From JAKFWF01 sp963732635 (GTDB lineage: Bacteria; Pseudomonadota; Alphaproteobacteria; Rhizobiales; Hyphomicrobiaceae), in the NCBI GenBank assembly GCA_963732635.1, contig CAVTAL010000010.1, forward strand, positions 124,001 through 188,000: DNA of 64,000 nucleotides, read 5' to 3'. Shown here piece by piece: positions 1 through 9,650 of the stretch. The translations under genes and the position numbers were made by a program. The notes under the pieces were generated by a model. The model was given only the letters and a program-made list of their open reading frames with translations. It ran no database searches and was not told the DNA's origin. Position 1 is the first letter of the stretch; the number at the start of each line of letters is the position of its first letter.

Positions 1-208
1 CCGCGTCGCCGACTGTCAGGATATGTTCGGCGGCATCGTCCGGGATTTCACAGCCGAACTCTTCCTCGAACGCCATCACCAGCTCGACGGTGTCGAGGCT
101 GTCGGCGCCGAGATCGTCGATGAATGACGCATTGTCCTTCACCTTGTCGGCTTCCACGCCCAGGTGCTCGATGACGATCTTCTTCACGCGCTCTGCGACA
201 TCGCTCAT
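1..208 (-). CDS. acpP: Acyl carrier protein, 3' end cut by window edge
   Basis: The first 69 residues of acyl carrier protein are present; the C-terminus lies outside the window. ACP is the small acidic cytoplasmic protein that carries growing acyl chains on a phosphopantetheine arm during fatty-acid synthesis. The DSLD motif with the arm-bearing serine at residue 37 is intact, in the context GADSLDTVELVMAFEEEF. The ATG at 206-208 is the family's normal start (MSDVAERVKK). It lies downstream of fabG and fabD on the same strand, the usual alphaproteobacterial fab order. A 299-base gap to fabG suggests that it has its own promoter, as expected for this very abundant protein. Confidence 0.97.
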   Translation of the reverse strand, partial: MSDVAERVKKIVIEHLGVEADKVKDNASFIDDLGADSLDTVELVMAFEEEFGCEIPDDAAEHILTVGDA

Positions 209-507
209 TGGTCTCTTCCTCGCCTCGTCAGAAGTCTTCAGGTTCAAGTTTCAGAATTTCGAAGTGTTTAGCACGACCGGCAACTGGCAGCCCGCAACTA
301 CTACTGCGGGCTAGCTTGAGTCCCTGGCCAATAACATCCCAATCGCGCGCAGGCCCAAGCTTTTCCCCAACATCTGCGGCTCGGATCGGGCGGCTGGTAA
401 CACACTTATCCGGTCATTGCCATAGGTTCGTTGGAACGGAGTTGCAGATCCACCAAGCGATAGTTTTATAGCCTGGAATGAATGGCTAATCACCACCTGC
501 TGATAGT
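209..507. other. Intergenic region upstream of acpP
   Basis: This 299-base stretch between the end of fabG and the start of acpP has no convincing gene. It is more AT-rich than its flanks. On the minus strand a TATAAA-like hexamer lies at 465-470, about 250 bases before acpP, but no well-spaced -35 partner is obvious. It probably holds the acpP promoter and leader. Confidence 0.4.
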
Positions 508-1256
508 TTAGATCATCACCATTCCACCGTTCACGTGCAAGGTCTGGCCGGTCATGTAGGCGGCTTCCGTGCTGGCGAGGTAAATGGCGGCGGCCGCGAT
601 ATCGTCGGGCGTGCCGAATTTCTGCGCCGGAATCGCTTCCTTGATGGTGGCGGTCTGCTTCTCGTTGAGTGCTTCCGTCATCGGCGTCGAGATGAAGCCC
701 GGCGCGATGCAGTTCGCCGTGATGCCGCGCGAGGCGACCTCGCGGGCGAGCGACTTGGTCATGCCGATCATGCCGGCCTTCGACGCCGCATAGTTACCTT
801 GGCCGGGATTACCGATGATGCCCGATACCGACGAGATATTGATGATGCGGCCATAGCCGGTCTTGGAGCGCATCATGTGGCGCGCGCCGGCGCGCATCAA
901 CATGAACGTCGAGGTCAGGTTGACGGCGATGACGTCATCCCACTGCTCGTCCTTCATCACCATGAACAGGTTGTCCTTGGTCAGGCCCGCATTGTTGACG
1001 AGTATGTCGAGACGGCCGCCCAGCGCCTTCACCGCTTCGTCGATTAGCTTGCCGACCTGCTCTTTGTTGGCGAGGTCGCAAGGGCACGACAATGCACCCG
1101 CTCTTTAAGCTCCGCCGCCAGCGCTTCCAGCTTGTCGACCTGCCGGCCGGAAATGGCGACGGTGGCACCGCGTGCGTGCAGGCCGCGCGCAATGGCCCCG
1201 CCAATGCCGCCGGTGGCGCCGGTGACGAGTGCATTCTTGCCGGTAAGATCGAACAT
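508..1256 (-). CDS. fabG: 3-oxoacyl-ACP reductase FabG, frame interrupted
   Basis: NADPH-dependent reductase of the fatty-acid elongation cycle, classical SDR family, about 248 residues when repaired. The start ATG at 1254-1256 has AAGGAT seven bases upstream. The N-terminus MFDLTGKNALVTGATGGIGG carries the cofactor glycine motif. NNAG, the catalytic serine (INISSVSG) and YAASK follow in another frame. The break lies at about 1081-1094: the coding strand reads GTGCATTGTCGTGCCCTTGCGAC, and removing one T from each TT gives VHVVPCDL, the residues expected there. Everything after the break is intact to the family's usual C-terminus. FabG is normally essential, so a sequencing insertion is more likely than true loss; a second fabG elsewhere cannot be excluded. 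Confidence 0.9.
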
Positions 1257-1354
1257 TGTTTCATCCTTCATCATCGAGCGCTCAGCCCGATTATACTCAA
1301 AAGCCGCACGAGTTGCGCTACTCGCTTTGCGAGTGGGGTTAACCCCGCACCGCA

Positions 1355-1373
1355 CTGGAGGGACGCCCTCCAG
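1355..1373 (-). terminator. Short GC-rich hairpin between toxin gene and fabG
   Basis: CTGGAGGG and CCCTCCAG pair around a three-base loop, just after the end of the ParE-like toxin gene and before fabG. There is no T-run on the minus strand, so it is a weak or Rho-assisted terminator at best, or simply mRNA structure. A second small hairpin (ACTCGC-TTT-GCGAGT) lies at 1320-1334. Confidence 0.25.
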
Positions 1374-1403
1374 ACCGCCCGTTGTTTATTCGCTCTGCCT
1401 GGG

Positions 1404-1694
1404 TCAACGCCTTCTTCGCCAGTACAACGGTCGACGCTTGAGATGGGCAACGGCGACGATATAGACAGTGTCGCCATCCAAGCGGAAGATCAGGCCATAG
1501 GGAAAATCAGCAAGGAGTTTCCGCCTGTATGGCTCGCCGATTCCGGGGGCTGCATTCGGAAATTCCTTGATTGAGACCAGTGCTGCCCGCACACCATCAA
1601 GGAACCGATCACCGGTACCGATCGACTTCTTGTCGTACCACGTCGCCGCTCTCAGCATTTCCCGCTGTGCAACCGGCAGCATCCGGATGTTCAA
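1404..1694 (-). CDS. ParE/RelE-superfamily toxin
   Basis: A 96-residue basic protein with the plasmid-stabilisation (ParE/RelE) fold signature: an N-terminal AQREMLRAATWYDKKS helix, a central FLDGV segment, then FPYGLIFRLDGDTVYIVAVAHLKRRPLYW with the family's antiparallel strands. ParE-type members poison gyrase and RelE-type members cut mRNA; the sequence does not say which. It overlaps the upstream antitoxin gene through TTGA (TTG start inside the TGA stop), so translation is probably coupled. ATG at 1680-1682 is an alternative start. The pair sits between fabD and fabG, normally adjacent genes. Confidence 0.82.
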   Translation of the reverse strand: MNIRMLPVAQREMLRAATWYDKKSIGTGDRFLDGVRAALVSIKEFPNAAPGIGEPYRRKLLADFPYGLIFRLDGDTVYIVAVAHLKRRPLYWRRRR

Positions 1695-1924
1695 GGTTTC
1701 GCTCGGAGTAGCCGCCGGGCGGCTTCGACAGCTTGGAAGGCATCGAGAGCAGCTCCCCCGCTCTGCAGGTGTTCTTCATAGCGCTGGTTAGCCTCTTCGC
1801 GCCAAGCAGCGTCGATTTCAGCGCCGCCTTCGACCGTATCGAACAGCATCTCGGCGAGTTCAGCCCGCTCTTCAGGTCCAAGCTTGCGAGCGGCTTCCAG
1901 CGCGATTTGCATCTCCTTTGTCAT
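1691..1924 (-). CDS. Addiction-module antitoxin (unstab_antitox family)
   Basis: A 77-residue acidic helical protein matching the short putative addiction-module component family (PF09720-like). The N-terminal MTKEMQIALEAARKLGPEER is followed by AELAEMLFDTVE and then a charged region with the typical WREE motif. It would bind and neutralise the following toxin and repress the operon. It starts 14 bases after the fabD stop, so it may be cotranscribed with fabD. Family assignment is by motif recognition only. Confidence 0.78.
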   Translation of the reverse strand: MTKEMQIALEAARKLGPEERAELAEMLFDTVEGGAEIDAAWREEANQRYEEHLQSGGAALDAFQAVEAARRLLRAKP

Positions 1925-1938
1925 GCACCACCTATGGT

Positions 1939-2886
1939 TCAGGCTCCGAGCTGCGACACTAGCACATCAATATCCGCCGCTGTGCCGACCGATAGCGCGT
2001 TCGCATCCTTGTTGATGCGCTTGACGAGGCCGGCCAGCACCTTGGCCGAGCCGATCTCGTAGAAATGGGTGATGCCGGCGCCGAGCATGGTCTCAACGCA
2101 CTCGCGCCAGCGCACGGTGCCGGTCACCTGCTCGACGAGGCGCCGGCGGATGTCAGCCGGATCGGTGATCGGTTGCGCCAGCACATTCGCCACCACCGGC
2201 ACTTTCGGCGTGTTGATCGTGATCTTGGACAGCGCATCCGCCATGGCGTCGGCGGCGGGTTTCATCAGCGCGCAATGGAACGGCGCGCTCACGGGAAGCG
2301 GAATGGCGCGGCGCAGGCCATGCGCCTTGCCGATTTCTGGCACACGGTCGATCGCGACCTTCGATCCTGAAAGCACGATCTGGGTCGGGTCGTTGTCGTT
2401 GGCAATGTCACAAACGTCACCCTGGGCGGCCTCAGTCGCGATTTTACGGGCGACATCGAGGCCGACGCCGAGCAGCGCGATCATCGCACCCTGCCCCACC
2501 GGCACCGCCTTTTGCATCGCCTGGCCGCGCAGCTTCAACAGCCGCGCCGCATCGGCCAGCGTAAACGCGCCGGCGGCGGCAAGCGCCGAATACTCGCCTA
2601 GCGAATGACCGGCGACGAGTTGTACGGACTTCACGAGATCGAAGCCCTTCTCCTTCTCGAGCACCCGGATCACCGCCATCGACACCGCCATCAGCGCCGG
2701 CTGGGCGTTCTCGGTGAGCGTCAGCGTTTCCTTCGGGCCCTCGAACATGATCGCCGACAGCTTCTGGCCCAGCGCCTCGTCGACCTCGTCGAATACCGCG
2801 CGGGCGGCGGCGAAGTTCTGCGCCAAATCGCGGCCCATGCCGACATCCTGGCTGCCCTGTCCGGGGAAGATGAATGCGTTCGCCAT
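1939..2886 (-). CDS. fabD: Malonyl-CoA:ACP transacylase
   Basis: A 315-residue cytoplasmic enzyme that loads malonyl groups from CoA onto ACP, the substrate-supplying step for fatty-acid elongation. The N-terminus MANAFIFPGQGSQ is the family hallmark and fixes the start at the ATG 2884-2886; an open frame upstream is unrelated. The nucleophile Ser95 lies in GHSLGE and the catalytic His204 in SAPFHCALMKPA. Length is normal. It is first in the minus-strand fab cluster, followed by the inserted toxin-antitoxin pair and then fabG and acpP. Confidence 0.97.
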   Translation of the reverse strand: MANAFIFPGQGSQDVGMGRDLAQNFAAARAVFDEVDEALGQKLSAIMFEGPKETLTLTENAQPALMAVSMAVIRVLEKEKGFDLVKSVQLVAGHSLGEYSALAAAGAFTLADAARLLKLRGQAMQKAVPVGQGAMIALLGVGLDVARKIATEAAQGDVCDIANDNDPTQIVLSGSKVAIDRVPEIGKAHGLRRAIPLPVSAPFHCALMKPAADAMADALSKITINTPKVPVVANVLAQPITDPADIRRRLVEQVTGTVRWRECVETMLGAGITHFYEIGSAKVLAGLVKRINKDANALSVGTAADIDVLVSQLGA

Positions 2887-3004
2887 TGCGGGCCTCGCTT
2901 GCTCGTGAATCCGTTGTATTTCGCGGCTTAAGCACCGTGCGTGCGGGGGTGTCAAGAGTGCGGGGCCGGCTCCGCCTGCCTAGCGCAGCCGGGTGTCGCG
3001 GCGC

Positions 3005-3232
3005 TTGCCTACTTCGCCGTTCCGTGTATAAGCCGCCTCGTGATCCGCTCCGGTTGGGGGCTGAAGGGGAAGTCGTGCGCGCAAGCGCACGATGGGTGAA
3101 AGCCCGCTCCCTGGTGTCTCCGCTCTTCACGGGTCGTGCTTTTGGGCCATTCTCCGGTCCGAAAGGGGCTTTGCGCCGGAGCGACATGGAAAGTTCGTCG
3201 TAAGACGAGCGCAACAGAGAAAGGCCATCCGC
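3005..3232 (+). promoter_or_regulatory. Predicted promoter and structured leader of rpsF operon
   Basis: A sigma70-like promoter is visible: TTGCCT at 3005-3010, 16 bases, TATAAG at 3027-3032. The implied leader of about 190 bases contains a perfect 8-bp hairpin closed by a GCAA tetraloop at 3073-3092 (TCGTGCGC-GCAA-GCGCACGA) and a longer-range CTCCGG/CCGGAG pairing (3152-3157 with 3176-3181). Many bacterial rpsF operons have a leader bound by the S6:S18 complex for autoregulation. Whether this is the same motif needs covariance analysis; the structure itself is directly visible. Confidence 0.4.
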
Positions 3233-3856
3233 ATGCCGTTGTACGAGCATGTGTTCCTGGCACGCCAGGACATATCGACCCAACAGGTCGAAGCACTGAC
3301 CAAAGAATACACCACCGTCATCGAAGCCGGCGGCGGCAAGATCGCCAAGTCCGAATACTGGGGCCTGCGTTCGCTCGCCTACAAGATCAAGAAGAGCCGC
3401 AAGGCTCATTATACCCTGTTCAACATTGATGCTCCGCCGGCCGCGATCGCCGAAATGGAGCGTCTGATGGGCATTTCGACCGACGTTTTGCGTTGGATCA
3501 CAATCAAGGTCGAAGCACACGAGACAGAGCCATCGATCCAGATGCGCAAGAGCGACCGCGACGAGCGTGGCGATCGCGGCGGCCCCGGCGGTGATCGTGG
3601 CGGCTTCCGTGGTCCCGGTGGTGGTGATCGCGGCGGCTTCCGCGGCGGCGCTGGTGGCGGCGGCGGCGGTGATCGCGGCGGGTTCCGCGGCGGCGCTGGC
3701 GGTGGCGGCGGCGGCGGTGGTTATCGTGGTGGCCGCGAAGGCGGCGCCGGTGGTGGAGCAGGTGGCGCTGGCGCCAGCGAAGGTGGTTCGACCTTCCGTG
3801 CCCGTCCGCCGCGTCCGCCGCGTGAAGGTGGTTCCACTCCCGGTTCGGAGGAATAA
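3233..3856 (+). CDS. rpsF: Ribosomal protein bS6 with RGG-rich tail
   Basis: Small-subunit protein S6, which pairs with S18 on the 30S platform. The family start MPLYEHVFLARQD fixes the ATG at 3233, preceded by an AGAGAAAGG ribosome-binding site; in-frame codons further upstream are non-coding leader. Residues 1 to about 100 are the S6 fold (SEYWGLRSLAYKIKKSRKAH). From about residue 110 to 207 the protein is almost entirely Gly, Arg, Asp and Phe in GGDRGGFRGG-like repeats, ending in a Pro/Arg segment. Alphaproteobacterial S6 proteins often have an extra C-terminal tail, but this one is long and RGG-like. rpsR follows after three bases. Confidence 0.96.
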   Translation: MPLYEHVFLARQDISTQQVEALTKEYTTVIEAGGGKIAKSEYWGLRSLAYKIKKSRKAHYTLFNIDAPPAAIAEMERLMGISTDVLRWITIKVEAHETEPSIQMRKSDRDERGDRGGPGGDRGGFRGPGGGDRGGFRGGAGGGGGGDRGGFRGGAGGGGGGGGYRGGREGGAGGGAGGAGASEGGSTFRARPPRPPREGGSTPGSEE

Positions 3857-3859
3857 ATC

Positions 3860-4108
3860 ATGGCCGAAATTCAACAGATCGCCGCTCGCCGTCCGTTCCA
3901 TCGTCGTCGCAAGACCTGCCCGTTCTCGGGCGATAACGCACCGAAGATCGACTACAAGGACGTGCGCACCCTCGGCCGCTACGTGTCCGAGCGCGGCAAG
4001 ATCGTGCCGAGCCGCATCACCGCCGTGTCCGCCAAGAAGCAGCGCGAGCTGTCGAAGGCGATCAAGCGCTGCCGCTTCCTCGGCCTGCTGCCGTACGTGC
4101 TGAAGTAG
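3860..4108 (+). CDS. rpsR: Ribosomal protein bS18
   Basis: An 82-residue S18, partner of S6 on the 30S platform. The sequence shows the family core: RRPFHRRRKTCPFSG at the N-terminus, IDYKDVRTLGRYVSERGKI, then the RNA-binding ITAVSAKKQRELSKAIKR and RCRFLGLLPYV. It lies three bases after rpsF and is translated from the same mRNA. A small hairpin (GCAAGGG/CCCTTGC, 4118-4141) follows the stop but has no T-run. Confidence 0.98.
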   Translation: MAEIQQIAARRPFHRRRKTCPFSGDNAPKIDYKDVRTLGRYVSERGKIVPSRITAVSAKKQRELSKAIKRCRFLGLLPYVLK

Positions 4109-4220
4109 TTCGCTCAAGCAAGGGCGCTACCAGCCCCTTGCAAGGCTGCGATACAATCAAGGTTGGAGCGGGTAGCCAGTCCCGCCCCTAACCGCTCACC
4201 AGCGGGACAGCTCGATCACC

Positions 4221-5198
4221 ATGCAGATCAATCTCATAATCGGCCTCGGTGCCGGTCTCGTGTCGGCGATGCTGTTCGCATCGGCGTCGACCGGGACCGT
4301 GCTCGGTCTGTTCGTGCTGTTCTTCCTGTCGCCCATGCCGATCGCCATTGCCGGGCTCGGCTGGGGCTGGAAGGCCGCTGGTGTCGCGGCCGTCGCGGGC
4401 GCCACCGCTATCGGCATTGTCAGTGCGCCCAAGGGCGCGATGTTTCATATGCTGGCGCTGGGCGCGCCAACGGCAGTCCTTTCCTATCTCGCCCTGCTTA
4501 ATCGCGAAGTCGAGACCGAGGCCGGCACGATTGCCACCCAGTGGTATCCGCTCGGTCGAATTGTCGCGATTGCCGCATTGATCGCCGGTGGCCTGGCGAC
4601 GTTGGCGCTGCTGTCCACCGCAACCGACATGGACAATCTGCGCGCGCAGCTTCGGCGCACGATCGAGTTGATGTCGTCGCGGCCGGCAGGCATGCCAATG
4701 CCGACCGGCGCACCTGCGAGTTTCACGCCGGAACAGGTGACGGGCCTGACCAACATCGTGATCGGCTTGTTCACCGCATCGCTGGCTAGCATGTGGCTGT
4801 TCATCGCGATGCTCAACATGTGGCTCGCCGGCCGCGTGGTGCGCAAGTCGGACCGGCTCGTTCGACCATGGCCGGACCTGTCCCAGTTGCATCTGCCCCA
4901 GGCGATGCCGATTGCGTTGGCTGTGGCGCTGGCTGGAACATTTCTGCCTGACTTCGCGGGCCTCATCGCCGCCGGCTTCGCCAGCTCCATTTTGATGGCC
5001 TACGTCTTCGTCGGGCTCGCCATCCTGCACAACCTTACGCGCGGTCATGCCCAGCGCTCGATCATCCTGAGTGGCACCTACGCGGTGCTGATGGTGTTCG
5101 GCATGATCGCGGGCCCTGCACTCGCGCTGCTGGCGCTCGCCGAACCTTTCTCTCCCCTGCGGCGCAAACCGCCGCCGCAAGGCCCCGCCGCCAACTGA
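4221..5198 (+). CDS. DUF2232 multi-spanning membrane protein
   Basis: A 325-residue inner-membrane protein with about eight hydrophobic segments, starting MQINLIIGLGAGLVSAMLF. It belongs to the DUF2232/YybS-type family that alphaproteobacteria carry between rpsR and rplI; its role is unknown. The position in the ribosomal protein operon is conserved across the group. The segment LYAVL-like C-terminal helices end in LSPLRRKPPPQGPAAN, a short cytoplasmic tail. No catalytic motif is visible. Confidence 0.8.
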   Translation: MQINLIIGLGAGLVSAMLFASASTGTVLGLFVLFFLSPMPIAIAGLGWGWKAAGVAAVAGATAIGIVSAPKGAMFHMLALGAPTAVLSYLALLNREVETEAGTIATQWYPLGRIVAIAALIAGGLATLALLSTATDMDNLRAQLRRTIELMSSRPAGMPMPTGAPASFTPEQVTGLTNIVIGLFTASLASMWLFIAMLNMWLAGRVVRKSDRLVRPWPDLSQLHLPQAMPIALAVALAGTFLPDFAGLIAAGFASSILMAYVFVGLAILHNLTRGHAQRSIILSGTYAVLMVFGMIAGPALALLALAEPFSPLRRKPPPQGPAAN

Positions 5199-5238
5199 AC
5201 TCGAATATCCCAACCTCGAAGAAACAGGAGCACTTCAC

Positions 5239-5820
5239 ATGCAGGTCATTCTACTCCAGCGCATCGGCCGCCTCGGCCAGATGGGCGACGTCGTCAAGGT
5301 CAAGGACGGGTTTGCCCGCAACTTCCTGCTGCCGCAGGGCAAGGCGCTGCGCGCCACCGCCAACAATCAAGCTGATTTCGAAACCAAGCGCGTCCAGCTC
5401 GAAGCCGACAACCTGTCGCAGAAGAAGGAAGCCGAAGCGGTTTCATCGAAGCTTGACGGCAAGACCTTCGTGACCATTCGGCAGGCCGGCGACACCGGCC
5501 AGCTTTATGGTTCGGTTTCGACCCGCGATATCGCCGATGCGATCACCGCCGGCGGCTTCACCGTCGACCGCCGTCAGGTCGTGCTCGACCAGCCGATCAA
5601 GACCCTCGGCCTGCACGGCGTACGCGTCCAGTTGCACCCGGAAGTCACCGTCAAGGTATCGATCAACGTCGCCCGTTCGACCGACGAAGCCGATCGCCAG
5701 TCGCGCGGCGAGGACGTCACCATGATCAAGGACGAGAAGATCGAACTCGAAACCTTCAAGGAAGACGACGACTTCGACGATCGCGCCCCCGCCGGCACCG
5801 GCGAGCAGCCGGACGTCTAA
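5239..5820 (+). CDS. rplI: Ribosomal protein bL9
   Basis: Large-subunit protein L9, 193 residues, slightly longer than the usual ~150 through an acidic C-terminal extension (EDVTMIKDEKIELETFKEDDDF). The N-terminal RNA-binding domain is clear: MQVILLQRIGRLGQMGDVVK then VKDGFARNFLLPQGKAL. The central helix leads to the C-terminal domain containing GQLYGSVSTRDIADAI. AACAGGAG lies nine bases before the ATG. It is the last ribosomal gene of the operon, ahead of dnaB. Confidence 0.97.
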   Translation: MQVILLQRIGRLGQMGDVVKVKDGFARNFLLPQGKALRATANNQADFETKRVQLEADNLSQKKEAEAVSSKLDGKTFVTIRQAGDTGQLYGSVSTRDIADAITAGGFTVDRRQVVLDQPIKTLGLHGVRVQLHPEVTVKVSINVARSTDEADRQSRGEDVTMIKDEKIELETFKEDDDFDDRAPAGTGEQPDV

Positions 5821-5825
5821 GCGTT

Positions 5826-5867
5826 GTCGCATCCGACTCCGCTATCGCGGAGCCGGCCGGATGCGAC
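5826..5867 (+). terminator. Nested hairpin after rplI
   Basis: GTCGCATCCG (5826-5835) pairs with CGGATGCGAC (5858-5867), enclosing an inner CTCCG/CGGAG stem (5837-5841 with 5848-5852). It starts five bases after the rplI stop. No T-run follows, so it may be an intrinsic terminator with a weak tract, a Rho-related 3' stabiliser, or a mobile palindromic element. Confidence 0.45.
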
Positions 5868-6053
5868 GGGACATTTCTGGCGTCCCGTGCGCGGCGGCCG
5901 GCTCGCGGAACGCGTGTCGCCGCGCACAACCCAAATGAGTGATTCGCGACACGGGCCAGGGGAAACTTTGGCCCGTGTGTATAACGGGGATGACGCACGG
6001 CGAGCCATCGCAAGCTCTGTTTGCCGCTGGCGAATACGACTACAAGCGGCGGC

Positions 6054-7583
<1,530 letters not shown>

Positions 7584-7602
7584 GGGTGCTGCCGAGGTCT
7601 GC

Positions 7603-7953
7603 TCAACTGCCTTCTGGCTGATAGCCCTTCTTGGCGAGGCATTCGCGCGTTGTCTGCGCCACAAAGGCTGCAGTATAATTGGCGCGTCTCTGCTCTTGCT
7701 GACTACCCGCGACAGCGAGGCCGATAAGGCCACCACCGATCACCGAGCCGACCATGTTGGCACTGACGTGCTGTTCGACGATCTTCTTTGGTCTTTGGGT
7801 CGTTCCTCGTTGCCTCACCGACATTCTTGCATTCCGCTCGATCTGTGGCTTCCTGTTTAGCGCCAACACCCTTCGGCGCGACAGACTTGAGTGGAGGCAC
7901 AACCGGAACAGATTAGCGCTAGCGTCGCTGTGGCTACCACATTTCATACGCAT
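7603..7953 (-). pseudogene. Small glycine-zipper lipoprotein, frame broken three times
   Basis: Reading three minus-strand frames in turn gives one coherent protein of about 113 residues. The start is ATG 7951-7953. It opens MRMKVVATATLALICSGC, a lipoprotein signal peptide, then a polar segment (VGAKQEATDRAECKNV), a glycine-zipper stretch (NMVGSVIGGGLIGLAVAG), and a C-terminus ending CLAKKGYQPEGS. Each junction is restored by removing one base: near 7941, near 7896 and near 7769. Three +1 changes return to the original frame. Such glycine-zipper lipoproteins sit in the envelope; the function is unknown. Either the gene is decayed or the sequence carries insertion errors. Confidence 0.6.
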
Positions 7954-8224
7954 TACACCAATCCCGTCTTGAGTCCTATTTTTCAACGAAGACTGAATAT
8001 CACTATGCCGCTCCCGTCTAGCGCACTGCTGTGATTCCGTATATTTCGTTCGTGGCCGGCACGTTCGTGTCACTTGCCGGCACTTGCCGAGTAGACAATA
8101 CCTCGAGAGCAAACGGATGGGTTGCGTTCAGGTCCATCGACACATGCTAAACTACCGACGCCATTGAGACGCGTTTTTGTCGGTTTGCGCTTGGAGAATC
8201 CGAGTTCTCTCGAAGGTATGCAAA
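7954..8224. other. Divergent intergenic region before alr
   Basis: About 270 bases between the minus-strand lipoprotein gene and alr. It is less GC-rich than the flanks, with AT-rich tracts around 7975-8050. GAAGG lies shortly before the alr ATG. No further gene or strong hairpin was recognised. Confidence 0.35.
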
Positions 8225-9406
8225 ATGACCACTCGACTATCCTCGTCGCCCGACACCATCTCTCCCTCCCCCACCGTCCCCGCCGACGCGCGTGCCGTCC
8301 TGCGCATCGACTTGGCCGCGCTGCGCGCCAACTGGGCGCGGATCAACCGCGAGGCAGGCCACGCCGAGGTCGCCGGTGTGATCAAGGCCGACGCCTATGG
8401 CCTGGGGCTCGAGCCGATTGCACGGGCGCTGACAGAAGCCGGCGCGCGCACGTTCTTTGTCGCGACCCTGGAGGAAGGTCGCCGCACGCGCGCCATCCAG
8501 CCGGGGGCCGCGATCTACATCCTCGACGGACTGCTGCCGGGCGCCGAGGCGCACTACGCCGGCTTTGATCTGCGTCCCGTGTTGTCGAGCGAACCGGAAT
8601 TGCGCGACTGGGCAGCCTATTGCACCCACATCGGCCGGCACCTTCCGGCGGCGGTCCAACTCGACACCGGCATGAACCGGCTCGGTCTACGTGCCGCCGA
8701 GGTCGTGCGGGTCGCGGCCGAGCCAGCACTGTTCGCAGCCTTCAAGATGACGCTGGTCATGAGCCACCTCGCCTGCGCCGACGAGCCGTCGAACCCGATG
8801 AACGAGGCCCAGCGCGCGCTATTCGACGAATTGCGCGCGAAGTTGCCGCCGGCACCAGCCAGTCTGTCAAACTCCGGTGGCACCTTCCTGGGGGCGCAGT
8901 ACCACTACGATCTCGTCCGGCCCGGCATCGCCGTCTATGGCGGCCGCGCCTTCGAGGGCGCCGAAAACCCGATGCTGCCGGTGGTCAGCCTGTCCGCCCG
9001 TATTCTGCAATTGCGCGATTGTGCGCCCGGCGAAGTGGTTGGCTACGGCGCCACCTTCAAGGTGACGCGGCCATCGCGCATGGCGACCATCGCTTGCGGC
9101 TATGCCGACGGCTTCCTCAGGGCCTTGAGCGGACCCTCCGGCCATCCCGGTCCCGTTGGCTACATCGGCGCGCATCCGGTGCCCGTCGTCGGCCGGGTTT
9201 CGATGGACCTGATCACCGTCGATGTCACCGACGTGCCGCCGCCACTGGCCGCGCGCGGCAACTGGGTCGAGGTGATGGGCGGCCGTGTCACGCTCGACGA
9301 CCTGACCGACCGCGCCGGCACCATCGGTTACGAATTGCTCGCCCGCCTGTCGAAGCGCGTGCACCGGATTTATGAGGGGCAGACGAGCGGCACTGGGCTT
9401 GGATGA
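8225..9406 (+). CDS. alr: Alanine racemase
   Basis: PLP-dependent enzyme, 393 residues, that interconverts L- and D-alanine for peptidoglycan synthesis. The PLP lysine is Lys54 in AGVIKADAYGLG. The barrel contains QLDTGMNRLGL and NSGGTFLG, and the C-terminal domain VGYGATFKV carries the catalytic tyrosine; GRVSMDLITVDVTD is also diagnostic. The ATG at 8225 follows GAAGGTATGCAAA; the N-terminal ~20 residues are a Ser/Pro-rich extension. It sits between dnaB and radA, a conserved arrangement in this group. Confidence 0.96.
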   Translation: MTTRLSSSPDTISPSPTVPADARAVLRIDLAALRANWARINREAGHAEVAGVIKADAYGLGLEPIARALTEAGARTFFVATLEEGRRTRAIQPGAAIYILDGLLPGAEAHYAGFDLRPVLSSEPELRDWAAYCTHIGRHLPAAVQLDTGMNRLGLRAAEVVRVAAEPALFAAFKMTLVMSHLACADEPSNPMNEAQRALFDELRAKLPPAPASLSNSGGTFLGAQYHYDLVRPGIAVYGGRAFEGAENPMLPVVSLSARILQLRDCAPGEVVGYGATFKVTRPSRMATIACGYADGFLRALSGPSGHPGPVGYIGAHPVPVVGRVSMDLITVDVTDVPPPLAARGNWVEVMGGRVTLDDLTDRAGTIGYELLARLSKRVHRIYEGQTSGTGLG

Positions 9407-9441
9407 TCGATCACGAAACTCCCACTCACCTCAACCAGTTG

Positions 9442-9595
9442 CGTCATTCCCGCGAAGGCGGGAACCCAGAAGAGTCGCCGCGCGCAGTTTCACTGCGGTT
9501 GGATTTGGATGCCGCAACCAACCGTTCATACCGGCATCACAGCGCCAGCACGCCAGCGGGCGCTTGACTGGGTTCCCGCCTTCGCGGGAATGACG
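9442..9595. repeat. Pair of 28-bp inverted repeats (REP/BIME-like)
   Basis: The left arm at 9442-9469 (CGTCATTCCCGCGAAGGCGG followed by GAACCCAG) is the exact reverse complement of the right arm at 9568-9595. About 98 bases of non-coding sequence separate them. Each arm itself forms a CCCGC-GAAG-GCGGG hairpin. This CATTCCCGCGAA-type palindrome is a common dispersed intergenic repeat of proteobacteria. It lies between alr and radA. Confidence 0.85.
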
Positions 9596-9650
9596 GTGGT
9601 GGGATTGTGCGAGCGGTGCTCAATTCGAGCCATTGGAGACGACACCTGCC

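Noticed and set aside
1081..1094. Programmed frameshifting in fabG
   Set aside because: There is no slippery heptamer followed by a pseudoknot, two separate extra bases are needed, and similar breaks occur in unrelated genes.
2444..4117. 557-codon minus-strand open frame spanning fabD and rpsF/rpsR
   Set aside because: It is antisense to rpsF, rpsR and out of frame in fabD; its Thr/Ala-rich run is the reverse of the RGG coding repeat.
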